Positions 43,957 through 58,734 of a DNA stretch of 64,000 bases are shown here, piece by piece. This DNA is from Halocaridina rubra (Eukaryota; Arthropoda; Malacostraca; Decapoda; Atyidae), in assembly GCA_037179515.1 (NCBI GenBank), contig JAXCGZ010004151.1, positions 1-64,000 on the forward strand, read 5' to 3'. The translations under genes were made by a program, and so were the position numbers. The notes under the pieces are model-generated. The model was not told the DNA's origin, did not search any database, and was given only the letters and a program-made list of their open reading frames with translations. Position 1 is the stretch's first letter; the number at the start of each line of letters is the position of its first letter.

Positions 43957-44156
43957 TGAAACAGACCCTTTGTGATGCACAGTGCTGGAGGCAATGATGA
44001 TTAACACGTAGCTACATGCTTCTTTAGAACTCGTTTAAATTTTCATGAAATATTTACGGGAATTACTGTCCATAATGTAAAATAGATGTGAATGTTAATA
44101 TTTATCCCAAGTTCTAATATATAAGGACGTCTGAATATGAGTAAAGAGATATAGTG

Positions 44157-44162
44157 AATAAA
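44157..44162 (+). promoter_or_regulatory. polyadenylation signal AATAAA of WDR70
   Basis: AATAAA (in GTGAATAAATAC) lies about 200 bp after the WDR70 stop codon and is the first such hexamer in the 3' flank. Confidence 0.55.
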
Positions 44163-44209
44163 TACTATTTATTTTATAATTAAGCCTAGTCTATATACCT
44201 ACATGCAAG

Positions 44210-44360
44210 AGTCATAGTCCCCCTTATAAATGGGGTGGCTGAGTCAAAGCAAAACTCGACTCCATGTGGAAGGTTAAACAAAAGAGGGTATTCCCAGTCC
44301 CCTTGCTCTCCCCCATATAGTCAATTTAAGGCTTGCAGAGGAACATAGAGGATGTATTTT
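44210..44360. mobile_element. MITE-like repeat, second subtype
   Basis: TAGTCCCCCTTATAAATGGG, TGGCTGAGTCAAAGCAAAAC, GTATTCCCAGTCCCCTTGCT and GGAACATAGAGGATGTATTT follow the family order. Confidence 0.55.
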
Positions 44361-44369
44361 TTTTTTTTC

Positions 44370-45505
44370 ATTGTGTGACACCGGGACAGGCAAAAACTGC
44401 CCTCATCAATAAAGGCCTGGGCACGAGAAAACACCAAGACAAAGGAAAAGGAAAAAGTTAAGGACAAGGCAGATGAGGTAATGATACACAAAGGAAAACG
44501 ACAGACAAAAAAATTGTCAAAGTACTGAGAACCTAGAGATATGGAGGATTAGGCCCTGAGATGATGGTAGATCTGCTTTTTGAGTGAAGATAGGCCATAA
44601 GAATTTGGAAAGACAGAAGGAGGAAGAGTGTTCCAGAATTTGGATGTAGATGGGAAGAAGCAGTTGCTGCACCAACCAATCTGTGAGCTTCAAAGGAGAC
44701 CGACAGACAAAAAATAGTCAAAGTACTGAGGACATAGAGATATGGAGGATTAGGCCCTGAGATGTCGATAGATCCGCTTTTTGAAGGAAGATAGGCCATA
44801 AAAAATTGGAAAGACAGAAGGAGGAGGAGTGGTCCAGAAATTGAATGTAGATGGGTAGAAGCAGTCGCTGCACCAACCACTCTGCGAGCTACAAATTTCA
44901 CAGTACCTGTGAGATGATGCCGCTTGGCGAGTGTTATGTGGCCTCGGCAGAGGGGGAAGGATGCAACTCGGCCAACTCATCAGAGCAGCGATGGTAGTAG
45001 CGATAGAAAAGAGAAAGGGATACCTTACGGCGAAGAGAGAGAGAGAATCCAGATTAGAAGTAAGAGAAGGATCATTAATGAGTCTGACTGCCTCAGATTC
45101 AACCTATCAAGGAGATAAATATAATAAGCACCCAAGATGTGTGAGAAGTATTCTAAGCAGGGACGTTTAAGACTTTTATAGATTTTAAGCATCTGTAAAG
45201 AGGAAAAGTAATGACGAAAACGAAACAGCACCCCCAATTCCTTGGATGCAGGTTTAGAAACTTGGATTATGTGATTCCTCCAAGACAAAGGCTATATGGA
45301 TTCCTAACATGTTGATAGAATTAAGAGAGTAAATTTTGTTAGTTTCAAAGACAATAGGGCTATCAGGAGGAGAAGAAGATAGAGATAGCCAGAAACTGTG
45401 TCTTGGAGGCATTAGCTTTAACTAAATTTTGGGTGCCACTCTCAGATACCCTCTGCAAATCGGAGTTGAGAGTAGAAGAAAGAGTGGAACACCACTGGTA
45501 ACAGG
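44370..45505 (-). mobile_element. LINE tail (family C) with a duplicated 3' coding end
   Basis: Minus-strand remnants read SKTQFLAIS (about 45440), then SWRNHIIQVSKPASKELGVL and RFRHYFSSLQMLKIYKSLKR with PCLEYFSHILGA (45288-45120), then CILPPLPRPHNTRQ, PSTFNFWTTPPPSVFPIFYG and LSSFKKRIYRHL (to about 44750). This is the thumb and C-terminal tail of a non-LTR RT. The last ~180 bp of the coding end is repeated in tandem (44520-44700 and 44700-44890). Stops interrupt the frame. Confidence 0.75.
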
Positions 45506-45807
45506 GAATGGGCTAGATGTCACACCATCATATACCCCCCAGGGGGTATTTGAGCATAGTGCTAATACAGGAAGGAAAGAATATATTAAAGATATTTAAC
45601 ATTTCATTTTTCATTTTAATATTTCTGGTATATTTTGCGTTGTTCAACAGAGAGTTAACACTTCTTCTTGATTGCCTCCTGTGGTTTTCAGTGAAGACAC
45701 TGTGAAGTTCCAAGTAGGAGAACAGTAAATATGCACCGTTTTGTGTGTCTGATTTAGTCCCCATTCAAATGGCGATGGATAGACTTCTCATAGCTGGGGG
45801 ATTTCAG

Positions 45808-46210
45808 TTATCCCTGTTTAGAAAAAGAACTCGGTTATCCCTGGTGTATAAGAACAGAATTTGATCGACCCTGGTGTTTGGGGACAGAATTTTAGAATAG
45901 CAGGTGTTTGTGGACATTGAATTTGGTTATCCCTGGTGTTTGGGGACTATAATTTGGTTATACCTGGTGTTTGTGGGCTTGGAAATTTATATCCTTGGTG
46001 TTGGGAACTATGAATTGGTTATTTCTGCTGTTTGAGGACAGAATTTTGGATATCTGGTGATTTGGGGACAGAATTTGATTCACTTTGATATTTTGGGCTG
46101 GTGTAAGGACACAAGAATTTGATTATCCTTGATTCTTAGGGACAGAATTTTGTTATCTCTAGTGTTTTGGACACGGAATTTGGTTATCCCTGGTCTTTCT
46201 GATTACAGAA
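45808..46210. repeat. ~31-bp minisatellite, ~12 units
   Basis: Units share GAATTTGGTTATCCCTGGTGTTTGGGGACA in diverged form. The array sits between the family C LINE and a SINE, in gene-free DNA. Confidence 0.9.
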
Positions 46211-46218
46211 TTACAGCC

Positions 46219-46440
46219 TCCTTGCTAGTACAGTGGTAACACCCTGGCCTTGCCTTCGCGAGGTCGATGGATTGCGCCTTGTCCAGGCAAGAGAGTTTAA
46301 GCTGTTTACTGGGGAGGATACTGCTGTGGTTGGGCACCACAGTGGGGGGTTGGGGCCTGTGCCGGCTGGCAACTGCCCTATGGGTCCTCTATGACCCACC
46401 CGTGGGTGGAGAATCTAAAAACAACAGCAGCAGTCCATCT
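46219..46440 (+). mobile_element. tRNA-derived SINE (family 3)
   Basis: The head reads CTTGCTAGTACAGTGGTAAC (A-box) and GCGAGGTCGATGGATTGCGC (B-box region). The body has GGTTGGGCACCACAGTGGGG, GCCGGCTGGCAACTGCCC and ATGACCCACCCGTGGG, and the end is (AACAGC)-rich. Only one copy is seen in the window. Confidence 0.6.
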
Positions 46441-46659
46441 TCATATCGCTTGCATGTTGTAGGAAATACCCAAAATAAATATCCCTGGCAATGCGGATAA
46501 AAATGGTGGAGAAATTAATAAATCCACGTTACTTCCTTGTGGAAAGAACTCTAAAATAGGGAAATGGACTGTCATAAATGTTTCCTTATAACTTTTAGTT
46601 GGGTATTATGAAACTATATAGTCAGTGTATAAGCTGAACTAGATGGAGTCAAGGTTTTT

Positions 46660-46965
46660 ATTTGTGTGTGTGTCACTTTCAGTCCCCTTTTGAATAGGGG
46701 AGGCCAAAGGTTGGAGCTGGGAGAATGTCTTCTCACAGTCTGATCGCATATATATCCATCACCATCAGAATAAAATTTTTAGCTAATCATGATCACGCTT
46801 TCTCTATTTTTTTTACATTTTGTGTCACTATTAGTCCCCATTATGGTGGTTAGACAAACAGATTGGAACTGGGGAATAAGGCTGAATGTCCAACACGGTG
46901 GGCTCGAGCATTGGTCCGTCACATCTCAAGTATCCCAAGCACTCCAGTACCACAGTCCCCACTGC
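46660..46965 (-). mobile_element. SINE family 1 copies (a fragment and one near-complete copy)
   Basis: A fragment lies at about 46665-46720 (TGTCACTTTCAGTCCCCTTT, AAGGTTGGAGCTGGGAG). A fuller minus copy lies at 46815-46962 (TGTGTCACTATTAGTCCCCA; GGGCTCGAGCATTGG; CCAGTACCACAGTCCCC). Confidence 0.7.
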
Positions 46966-47284
46966 ATATATGTCTGCCTTCATAACATAAATTTTACAAA
47001 ATTCTGATCACCTAATGAACTTGTAAGAAGCTCTAAGTGAATCTCATAACAAAATAAACATACCAATTGGACTACAAGAAGTATAGCCATTAGCATTTTA
47101 CATATGTAAAGTATAGGGAGGGCCAAAAGTTACTTTACCTCATTGTGGTAATAAAGTAATATGAGTCATGTAACATTTGGCTCACCCTGAATAATGCAAT
47201 ACATATATGTCCAGTACTAGAAAGCCAGTTCAAAGTTAAGGTACTGAAACTTAACAGATAAATACAATTATTTTGATAACTTTT

Positions 47285-47440
47285 TAAACATTATTAGTCC
47301 CCATATGGGGGTTGGACACAAGATGCAATGAAGCTGGAGAATTAAGGTTGGATGCCCTTCCTATGGCCCGCAGTGGGCTTGAACGCGGGTCTGTCACCTC
47401 CTGAGTTGAGCAGCCTTCCGCTACGCTACAACGGTCCCCA
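47285..47440 (-). mobile_element. SINE family 1, minus copy
   Basis: ATTATTAGTCCCCATATGGG, TTAAGGTTGGATGCCCTTCC, GGGCTTGAACGCGGGTCTGT and CGCTACGCTACAACGGTCCC are present, with good preservation of both promoter boxes. Confidence 0.8.
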
Positions 47441-48840
47441 AATATATACAAGATTATTTCTTATTAGATTTCAATGATAAGGATAAAGAAAAGCACAAGC
47501 AATGCAATAAAAACTGTACAATTTAATTTTCTGAGAAATATAAATGTTGCTATTTACCTAAATACACATTATTCCTTTAATTGTTAATGACTAATTATCA
47601 CTACAATTGTGATATATAATGGGACCAACGCCAAATCTACAGCATCATTTTTTTTAATCTCAATTTCTCTTAAAGGTTGTAAAAAAAAAAAATCAAGATA
47701 TACAACTATCTGCATTTTTATAATTTATAATACATCCATCTATTAAGGACTAGAAATGTTTTATTTTCTTTTATTATAGACACCATTGTTTACACAGATC
47801 ACTTCTTTAAAGCTCTTGTAGGATCGCAAATTTGTATGTACTCAGTAAAAAAAAAAAAAAAAACTCCGTACTAACATTATATGTACAATGCTACAATAAA
47901 TTAATTAACGTAACATCTCCTATTGTTCACGTTGGAACAACTTTTTCACTCTGCTAAACAAAAATACGAGTTTTAATTCCCTGATCCTGAATAAATTTGA
48001 ATTAAATTTACGGAGTAAATAATGCTGAGCGATACAGCAAATATCAATAATTATCACAGAATTATTTCCATTACCTGTATTTTCTATATAAAAGGTACTG
48101 AAGTCCCAAGACTTTGCAGAACACTTTCGTGAATCCTCAATAGCTTCAAAAGAAACCAAAACAAATTGTTTTCATTCACAAAGAAGTTAATTGTTACAAC
48201 TTTGAAAATAAGAGCAGTGGCTTGAAAAGTCCTAAGGATTTACGTCTTCATCTATTCTAAGCGTTTCAGTAACCAAATATTACAACAATAATTATTCTTG
48301 GTGGGGTTCATTTCTCATAATGAAAGTTATTCATTCAAATTCTTCACCTACAGTCTTAAAACGGGACACAGGCAGATCTGACTTCAATGTCTTTGATTTC
48401 CCATAACAAATGACCAGTAAATGCTCATATTACTTAGATGCAGTGCTTATCTAGGCAAAAAAACAACTAAGAAATACAAGTAAATGATGACGAGAATATA
48501 AATGAATAGTGTCCTTTAACTCCATTAGGTTTTAAGCCTCGAGCAATAAAACAGACAAAATCCAAATAATAAAAAAAAAAAATCTCAGAAAACAATATCC
48601 CTATTGTACTGTATTAATGAGAAAAAACAAATTCCTTTTACAAGCTATATTTTTTCTTCACTGGAGGGGAAGGCCCAAAGTAATTACAAGAAATCTTGAA
48701 AAACAGCAAAAACTATTATTGATAAAAAAAAAAAAAAGCATAATTTCTACTCTGCTATTGCATTTTTTTCCTAATTGGATAAAAGGCCCCATTTGCAGCA
48801 AATGTACATTCACGTCTCCAGCGAGATACCCTTTTCCCTA
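47441..48840. other. AT-rich DNA, no gene seen; may include BTG3 3' UTR
   Basis: No exon, repeat family or long coding-like frame is supported. Several A/T homopolymers are present. Confidence 0.4.
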
Positions 48841-48847
48841 GCATCTT

Positions 48848-49010
48848 CGTCGGATAGAGGATAGCACGGTCTATCGTAAACATGTATCCACAATTGCAAA
48901 CGGATAATTTACACCAAAATACTTCAGTAATATTCATTTCTGTAGCTTCATCGGATAGAGGATAACATAGTCTACTGTGCACACATATCCACAATAGCAA
49001 ATGGATATTT
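48848..49010. repeat. two tandem copies of a ~103-bp unit
   Basis: TCGGATAGAGGATAGCACGG, TCTATCGTAAACATGTATCC and ACAATTGCAAACGGATA near 48850-48906 recur as TCGGATAGAGGATAACATAG, TCTACTGTGCACACATATCC and ACAATAGCAAATGGATA near 48952-49008. Confidence 0.85.
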
Positions 49011-49541
49011 AGTTACTTATACAAAACTTAAAACATTTTTACAAGTATACAATGCTGTAGTTTGGTTGGTGGCATGATAAGAATGTACATATCTAAAAAC
49101 CCACAGAAAAGCCGATGTGTATTTTAATTTAAAAAAATCAAGCAATTGCTTTCGGTGAAAGCATCTAGATGGGAGAAGCAATTTGAGTCTTTCAATAGAG
49201 GAGTCTACGTCTTTGAGATGAGGGCAGGCTCTTCTGAGAGTAGAGTCCCTCATCACAAGTCTTTCGCCCTACTGAGGATGCTCTCAGTGGAAAACAAAGG
49301 CTTGATTTTACAAAACTCAAATAAAATACAAATCAACTCTCCTATGGATTTTTATTCCTTCATTCTGAAAGCAGACATAGGCTTATCAAATTTTAATTAA
49401 TAACAATTATTACATTAACAAGATAATAAGAGTGTATTAGATTATGGTACATCTGTTAATCATGCAAACATTTGTCTCACAGGTACGTTCTTTATGAAGG
49501 GATTCATAAATTTATCATATTTTGTCTACATTGTCAGAAAT

Positions 49542-49546
<5 letters not shown>

Positions 49547-49619
<73 letters not shown>
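49547..49619. repeat. (AT)n microsatellite
   Basis: TA alternation with one TAATA break near 49597. Confidence 0.96.
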
Positions 49620-50290
49620 TACCAGAAGCATATAACACAAATAATAAAGTTATTTTGTATACGAAGTATAGTTGTTTTGGAAAGTTCGGGAGGAACGAGA
49701 AGCATTATAAAAATTCAATCAAAACAAGAGAAACAACAGACTTTTTTCCACAACGATGATTACTATTATAAGTTATTAAAAGTTTACACTACTTACAAGA
49801 GCAAAACAAAAGCCTCGACGCCTAAACTCAAAAGAGAGTAACTGACTTAATTGACTTCGAGCTAACATAACGATCTTTTAATTGCCCTATTTACACTATA
49901 CCTATAAACTAAAACTAATGCTAAAAATAGTAAAATTATGTTTACATCAGTCACATATTTAACAATAGAGAAAACGTGGTTTTGTACTATACTGACGAAG
50001 CTGAGATGAACAAATAAAGAAAACTACAAAAAACGAGCTACTGTGACAGACAGAAAACTGGTAACAAAACATGAAGCCCTACACAAAGAAAGTAAATCAA
50101 TACCCAACTATTAATAAATCATGCGAACAGCAAAACAATAATTCACAAAGAAGGCAAAATAAAATAATAAAATATTGTTACTTTGGATGAAATTTAATAA
50201 GAATGATAGTTAATATCCAGTTCCTCAAATAAAGATTAGGCAAAAAATTATATGTATTAAAGAGATAAAAAGTATAACCATGTCTTTCTT
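49620..50290. other. AT-rich DNA, no gene seen
   Basis: No supported exon or repeat family. Confidence 0.4.
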
Positions 50291-50294
50291 ATAT

Positions 50295-50465
50295 TGTTTG
50301 CCATTTTGTATCATTATTAATCCCCATTTAAATGGTGGGTGGGCACAAAAAGGTTGGAAATGGGAAATAAGAGCTGAATATCCTTCCTAACGCCCCGCGG
50401 TGGGCCCAAAAACAGGAGTTGTCACTTTCCAAATTGAGAACTCCAAGCACTACCCTACTGCAGTC
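50295..50465 (-). mobile_element. SINE family 1, minus copy
   Basis: TTTTGTATCATTATTAATCC, GGGTGGGCACAAAAAGGTTG, CTTCCTAACGCCCCGCGGTG and CTACCCTACTGCAGTC follow the family order. Confidence 0.75.
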
Positions 50466-51034
50466 ACAGACTTCACAGAGACTAAAAAAACAGGTTTGCC
50501 TGAATATGGAAACTTAACAGCTAAGCTACTCATTATAAGAATATACAACACAAGAAAAATAGCTACAAAAACAATAGCGCTCTGTTAAGGTGTTAGCCGG
50601 TATTAGTGCACAAACGCATTCCAACCACAATAGAATTCGTTAGTATTTTAGTAAACTACACTGACGGCAATCGCGCTAGCGGCGATCCCCGGGAGTTTAC
50701 GCGAGCCAACTCCTCCTCTTTGCTTTGCTCTTGTATAAATAACTACTTCTAAAAAATAATTACCTATAATACTCATATAGCAAATGCCAATTAACTCCTG
50801 AAAATAATTATGGATTAACCAATGCTTCTAATCCCTTCCAAAATTCCAGAAAAGTATCGAGCAGGACACTACATGCAATCTTGCAGCTTATCAGTTCTAT
50901 ATATATAAGTGAGTAAACTCTAAATTCATTTTGAGCATGGGTTATCTGTCACCATAAACAAGCATAGAATACACTTTGCTAACAACCATTAAATGGTCAC
51001 CTATTACCAATACCGTATATATAATGGGAAAACT

Positions 51035-51325
51035 ATCGTAACAAAATCACACAAAAGGATGCAACACGACATGACACATCATTCATGTGATTTCATAATA
51101 AAAAGTACCGTAACAAAATCACAAGAAGGACGCACCGTTTCATGGAGCATCCTTCGTGTAAATTCACTATGAAAACTACCAAATAAAAATCATATGAAGG
51201 ATGCACTGTTTTAAGGCACATCCTTCATTTGATATCGTTACGAAACACACGAAGGACACACCGCTTCATTGCACAGCCTTGGAGTGATTTTGTTACGAAA
51301 ACTACCGTAATGAAATCACACGAAG
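51035..51325. repeat. tandem array of hairpin-forming ~80-bp units x ~4
   Basis: Each unit contains an arm such as ATCACACGAAGGATGC, a loop with CACCGTTTCATGG, and the complementary arm GCATCCTTCGTGTGATTT. Units are joined by AAAACTACCGTAACAAA. Four diverged units are visible, each able to fold on itself. Confidence 0.8.
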
Positions 51326-51869
51326 GAAAATTAACCTATATTTTTGCCTAAATATTCTTGACAACCCTAAAGCTGCCTATGAAATCACAATTCCTAATAT
51401 ATTTAAGACACTCCAGGGCATCTGTATATATATATGAACAGAATAATTAACCTTTATATATTCAGATATATTACTATGTCTTTTCTTAATCTACAGCATC
51501 TATTCAACTCTTGCAGCATGCAGTATTTGAAAAACAGCTATTCATATATAATTAAAAGCTATAAAGTATATGTTTATAGACCTAATAGGGAAAATTTATG
51601 GTCCTAGTGGGAAAAACTTCATAGGCCTAGCTGTGAAAGTAATACAGTACGCCTAGTGGGTAAAAAATTCTTAGGCTTACGGAAAAAAAAATCTTGGGCA
51701 AAATGTAACAAAAATTAAAATAAAAGTTACACACATAACTATATCAACCAAAAAAAAATCCTTTTTTCAAAGCATGACTCAAAATTGCCCCTGAATGCAT
51801 TATTTTTACAGATGAGTCATTCTTTGTACTGAGTCATTCTGGATCATTCACTGACCAAAATAAAATTAA

Positions 51870-52620
51870 CACAACCCCTGCAAAACTGCAGGAGTTAGAA
51901 CTGGATCTCACGGATGACGGAGGTTTGCAGAACGCCACAACACTACATTTATGCATACAAAACTGAATAAAAAACACATTTTTAAAGCGGCGTTTCCTAC
52001 TACTTTCCGCAAAATAAAACATTAATGACTTCATACGTAGGCTGTAAGCTCGAACTGCATTTCACGGATGACAGAGATTTGTAGAACTCTTAACACATTA
52101 CGCTTACACATATAAAACTGGATTAGTTCCAAAAAGAGAAAATTATCAAAGATGTGTAGAAACGTGTGTATTCTACTTTTCACGAAGAATAATATTGATA
52201 AATTCACGACTACATTCAAACAACACTGAATAAAATCCAAAAGAAGAAACTTATCCGAGATGTGTACGTACTACTATTCACACAGAATATTTATAAATTC
52301 GTGACTGAACTCTATTCTCAAACTGGATGTCACGAATAAAGGAGGTTTGCAGAACACCAGAACAATACGATTACGCATACAAAACTGAATCAAATCAAAT
52401 AAAAAATTCTGAGAAGTAGAATTTCTTCCATCCACAAGGAATAATAATCATAAATTTGTGACTAAATTCTACACTCAAATTGGCTCTCGTGAATGATGGA
52501 GGTGGGTGAGGCACACGTTTATGTAAACAAAACTGAAATAAAAAATAAAGCTTCTCATAGTTCGGTAGAGATGTGTACAACAACTTTCCACAAAAAATAA
52601 TATTAATAAATACGTGACTA
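51870..52620. repeat. ~150-160-bp tandem repeat, ~5 units
   Basis: Recurring phrases are CACGGATGACGGAGGTTTGCAGAAC, TACGCATACAAAACTGAAT and ATAAATTCGTGACTAAATTCTA. They recur near 51900, 52060, 52320 and 52480, with a partial unit near 52570. Confidence 0.8.
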
Positions 52621-53860
52621 AATTCTAACAGTTAACTAAGCTACTAGGTAATATTCCACAATCACTGTATATTCTCAACGACTACAAACGTTAAAGGCCA
52701 ATTACGACAATTCTCAACGTACGGTCATGAACGCTTGTATATGCTTTAAACTTATCATTCGTGAATATTTATTTTCAATACTTTATACACTTTTTCAAAA
52801 GCTCTCATAAAAAACAAAGATTATGTAAAAAAATATGCAGAGTACATATAATTTTCAATATTATTCAAAAATTACACCATATCCCGCTTAAGTAAACAGG
52901 GTGGCCTCAACTGTAACAGAAGAAAGATATGCTACACAAAATCAAACAAAAATCTCGTAACTTGGTTATACGTGCTGACAATGACATCAGAAAAGGGAAG
53001 CAAGAAACATACAATAAATGTAACAAAAACAGACTCAATCTATTGGCATGAAGCATGTAGTGACATCTGCATACATATACATATGCATAGGTTGATATGC
53101 CCCTTGTAAGGGTCACATTATTATAAAAAAAAAAAAAGTTTCAGCAAATTATATGTAATTATCATTAATTGCTCAGTAATCTCTATTCTTTCCATTCAAC
53201 AATATTCAGTGGGGTACTCATACACCATGAGGTAAAGAAAACAAAATAAGAAGAAAGTACAATACTGTATATCCCTAGTTCTTTCCAATACTCAAGCAAA
53301 ATCACCATTAGTTGGAAGCGAGCGAGAGACCATCAAAACAAAACCTGAGAACTTTAACGTTAATTTCCCTTCTCCTGCAGTAAGAGAACTACCTTTATAT
53401 AAATATTTAAGCCATAATATACTAAACAAAAATGAGCGAGGGGAATTTCAGGACAAAAACTACTGCGTGAAACGTAGTATAACAGAAATCATTAAATATA
53501 TATAGATAAGACCATAATATTTCTCTTTTTTTAATGTACTTACATGCATACAAAACAATCGTCATCAAACTGAGATATATTTTGATATAGAATAATATTG
53601 ACCCATAGATGTGAAGTTGCCTTAAGATGAAATGTCTATAAAAATTGCATACTTTAAAATAAGACCAAATATATCTTTTCTTAATGCAGTTACATAACCA
53701 CAAAAAACACGCACAAAATTATCATCACCCTAAGAGATTTTTTGGTAATAAATCATACAGAACTAATAGAAGTCAAGCTGTCTTCGATAGATATGTCTTC
53801 AGATATTAATACTGATCAACCTAAGTGTGATCACAAGATATGTCTTTAACTAAAATAATG

Positions 53861-53895
<35 letters not shown>

Positions 53896-54295
53896 AGTAA
53901 TTGCATTTTTTAAAATAAATTTTTGCCTTTATGAAATACACAAATACAAGATTATTAACTAAAACTACGGTAGGGCATGCAATGAGAATTATTATAGAAT
54001 TTGTAAGTATTGTATGAATGATAATATATGATTTTCCCATTAAGGGGAAGCTAAGAATAAGCAAGTATAAACTGTATGTGAATTTCTAATGATCCTAAAT
54101 TACTTACTCTGTTACATGAAATAAGATGAAAAAAAAAATTATTTCAAGGACTACAATGAGGATTGAATATGCAGCTTCAAGAGATGGGGGTGAAAGTAAG
54201 GGAGATAATTGGCTTCTAGAGTAAGGGAAAAAAAGCGCTATTTTAGTCAATGAACTAGCATAATATAATCTAAGATACATCAGGATGTTTACAGA
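52621..54295. other. AT-rich DNA, no gene seen; short (TAA)n at 53862-53893
   Basis: No supported exon. A (TAA)n run lies at 53862-53893. It may be downstream or UTR sequence of BTG3, but no poly(A) site could be chosen. Confidence 0.4.
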
Positions 54296-54299
54296 ATAA

Positions 54300-54605
54300 A
54301 TGATAGGATAAAAAGGGTTTTATTTTTTGGTGAGAGAAGAAAGGGTTTTATTTTTTAGTGAGAGGAAAAAAGTGTTTTATTTTTTGGTGAGAAGAAAAAG
54401 GTTTTTATTTTTTGTTATGAGAGAAAAGGTTTTTTTTTGTTTCACAGAAAAAAGTCTTTATTTTTGGTGAGAAAAAGAGCGTTTTTATTTTTATGAGAAA
54501 ATAATTTTTTTTTATTTCTTGTTAGAGAGAGAAAAGGGGTTTTATATTTTTGATAAAATGGTTTTTTATATTTTGAGAAAAAAAAAAGGTTTATATTTTT
54601 AGTTC
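54300..54605. repeat. ~30-bp T-rich/A-rich minisatellite, ~9 units
   Basis: Units share GGTTTTATTTTTTGGTGAGAGAAGAAA in diverged form, alternating a T-rich half with a purine-rich half. Confidence 0.85.
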
Positions 54606-54835
54606 TATCTATCCTACACAGAGCCTTGTAGAGTGGCTTGAAGGCTTCTTAAAGACTACAGATTTGTGCACACGCTCCTGAGAAGAGTCTCAACTTTTTC
54701 CTTAACTAGTAAAGGCTCTTACGAGGTTTCTTAAATGTCTTTCAGAAATAAAAATGAATTTAAAACCCCCTTACAACATGACCACAAAAACTACTGGTCC
54801 ATTAACCTTGAGGTAAGAAGAGTGGCTGCCATTCC

Positions 54836-55012
54836 CTTTTAAGGGGTGGTCGAGTAAAAGCACACATTTATCAGAAGCTAATATGCCTTGATCATTCCTC
54901 TGATCCAGCCCTTTATACCAAACGAGCTAAGAGAAGCAATCAAGGTACAGAATATTAGATTCTGGTGAATGTGTGCTTTGACTGGGCCACCCCCTTATTA
55001 AGGGATTTGCAG
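54836..55012. mobile_element. MITE with ~60-bp terminal inverted repeats (best copy of the long-TIR family)
   Basis: The left arm CCCTTTTAAGGGGTGGTCGA, GTAAAAGCACACATTTATCA is the imperfect inverse of the right arm GGTGAATGTGTGCTTTGACT, GGGCCACCCCCTTATTAAGG. The centre carries CCCTTTATACCAAACGAGCT. It is non-coding and about 177 bp long. Confidence 0.7.
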
Positions 55013-55160
55013 ACACTGTATATGTATACATGAAGAGCAAAACTGATATACAATATAATACATACTAAAATAGTATATATAAACATAAAAGAAATTTTTA
55101 TAACACTTTTTAACTGGTACTTGAAGACTTAAAATGAAAGAGAAACTTAATTAGGCTGAG

Positions 55161-55282
<122 letters not shown>

Positions 55283-56017
55283 TTAAATATGACAGTACCA
55301 TATTTAATACAATATATACTTGTACCCTATATATGCATTTATAGAAAAACAAATGTACTTGTGTGTATGTAATTTATGGCATAGTCAGGAAAACCCATAT
55401 TCCCGAGTGAAAAGCAACTAAAAATAAATCTAAAACGGTTCTTAAATTCCATGGAAATAAAGATGACAATTACTCATAACACGAAGAAAACCTGCAATAC
55501 GTAACGTCCAGAAGTGAAGAACGACCAGCGAATAGAATGAAAAATAATTAACGTAAACCATTTGTGTTTCGGAACGAAAGGAAACACTAATGCAACAGGT
55601 CTTATAATGTATGTGTTGAGATATGTGTCTTAGTACATTCTTAGACGAGAGACGAGAAACACGATAACCCCTCATCAAACTCACAAATGCAAACTGAGGT
55701 AGTTAACATTGCATTTGTGGTGTCGAGTTAAAAAAAAAAAAATTAACAACCAATGGGTCACTTGAGAGTCAATTAGTGGCTTCACGATATCATCTTACCA
55801 AACAGCTACTCGGATAAAGAGCGCGACAATTAACCCTAGTGAGATCAGCCAATTATACGCGTAATATACCTAATGTGATTGCTCAATGTGATAATAGTAA
55901 CAGCACAATAACCATAAAGAATATTTAAATAAAAAGTGTATAAGAGTAAATAGCTACTCCCTTGATTGTTATTACTGTTTCTCTTGAAGTGAACCCGTTA
56001 AGTAACGCTTCTTCTTA

Positions 56018-58545
<2,528 letters not shown>

Positions 58546-58734
58546 AATGTCTTGCTGTACCAGTTAACGAACGCTGAGAATATAACAACCAAGATAACAG
58601 GGGAGACTCTATCAACCACATGGAGAGCTACGGAAGAGTGTCAAGAGATAGCTTCAGCACCAGACTCCTGCTGGAAAATGCAAAAATATACATACAGTAT
58701 ATACATAAATAAACATTTGACTCATACTACTTAA

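Noticed and set aside
46267..46500. A 77-codon frame with Gly-rich and Pro-rich residues
   Set aside because: It translates the family 3 SINE.
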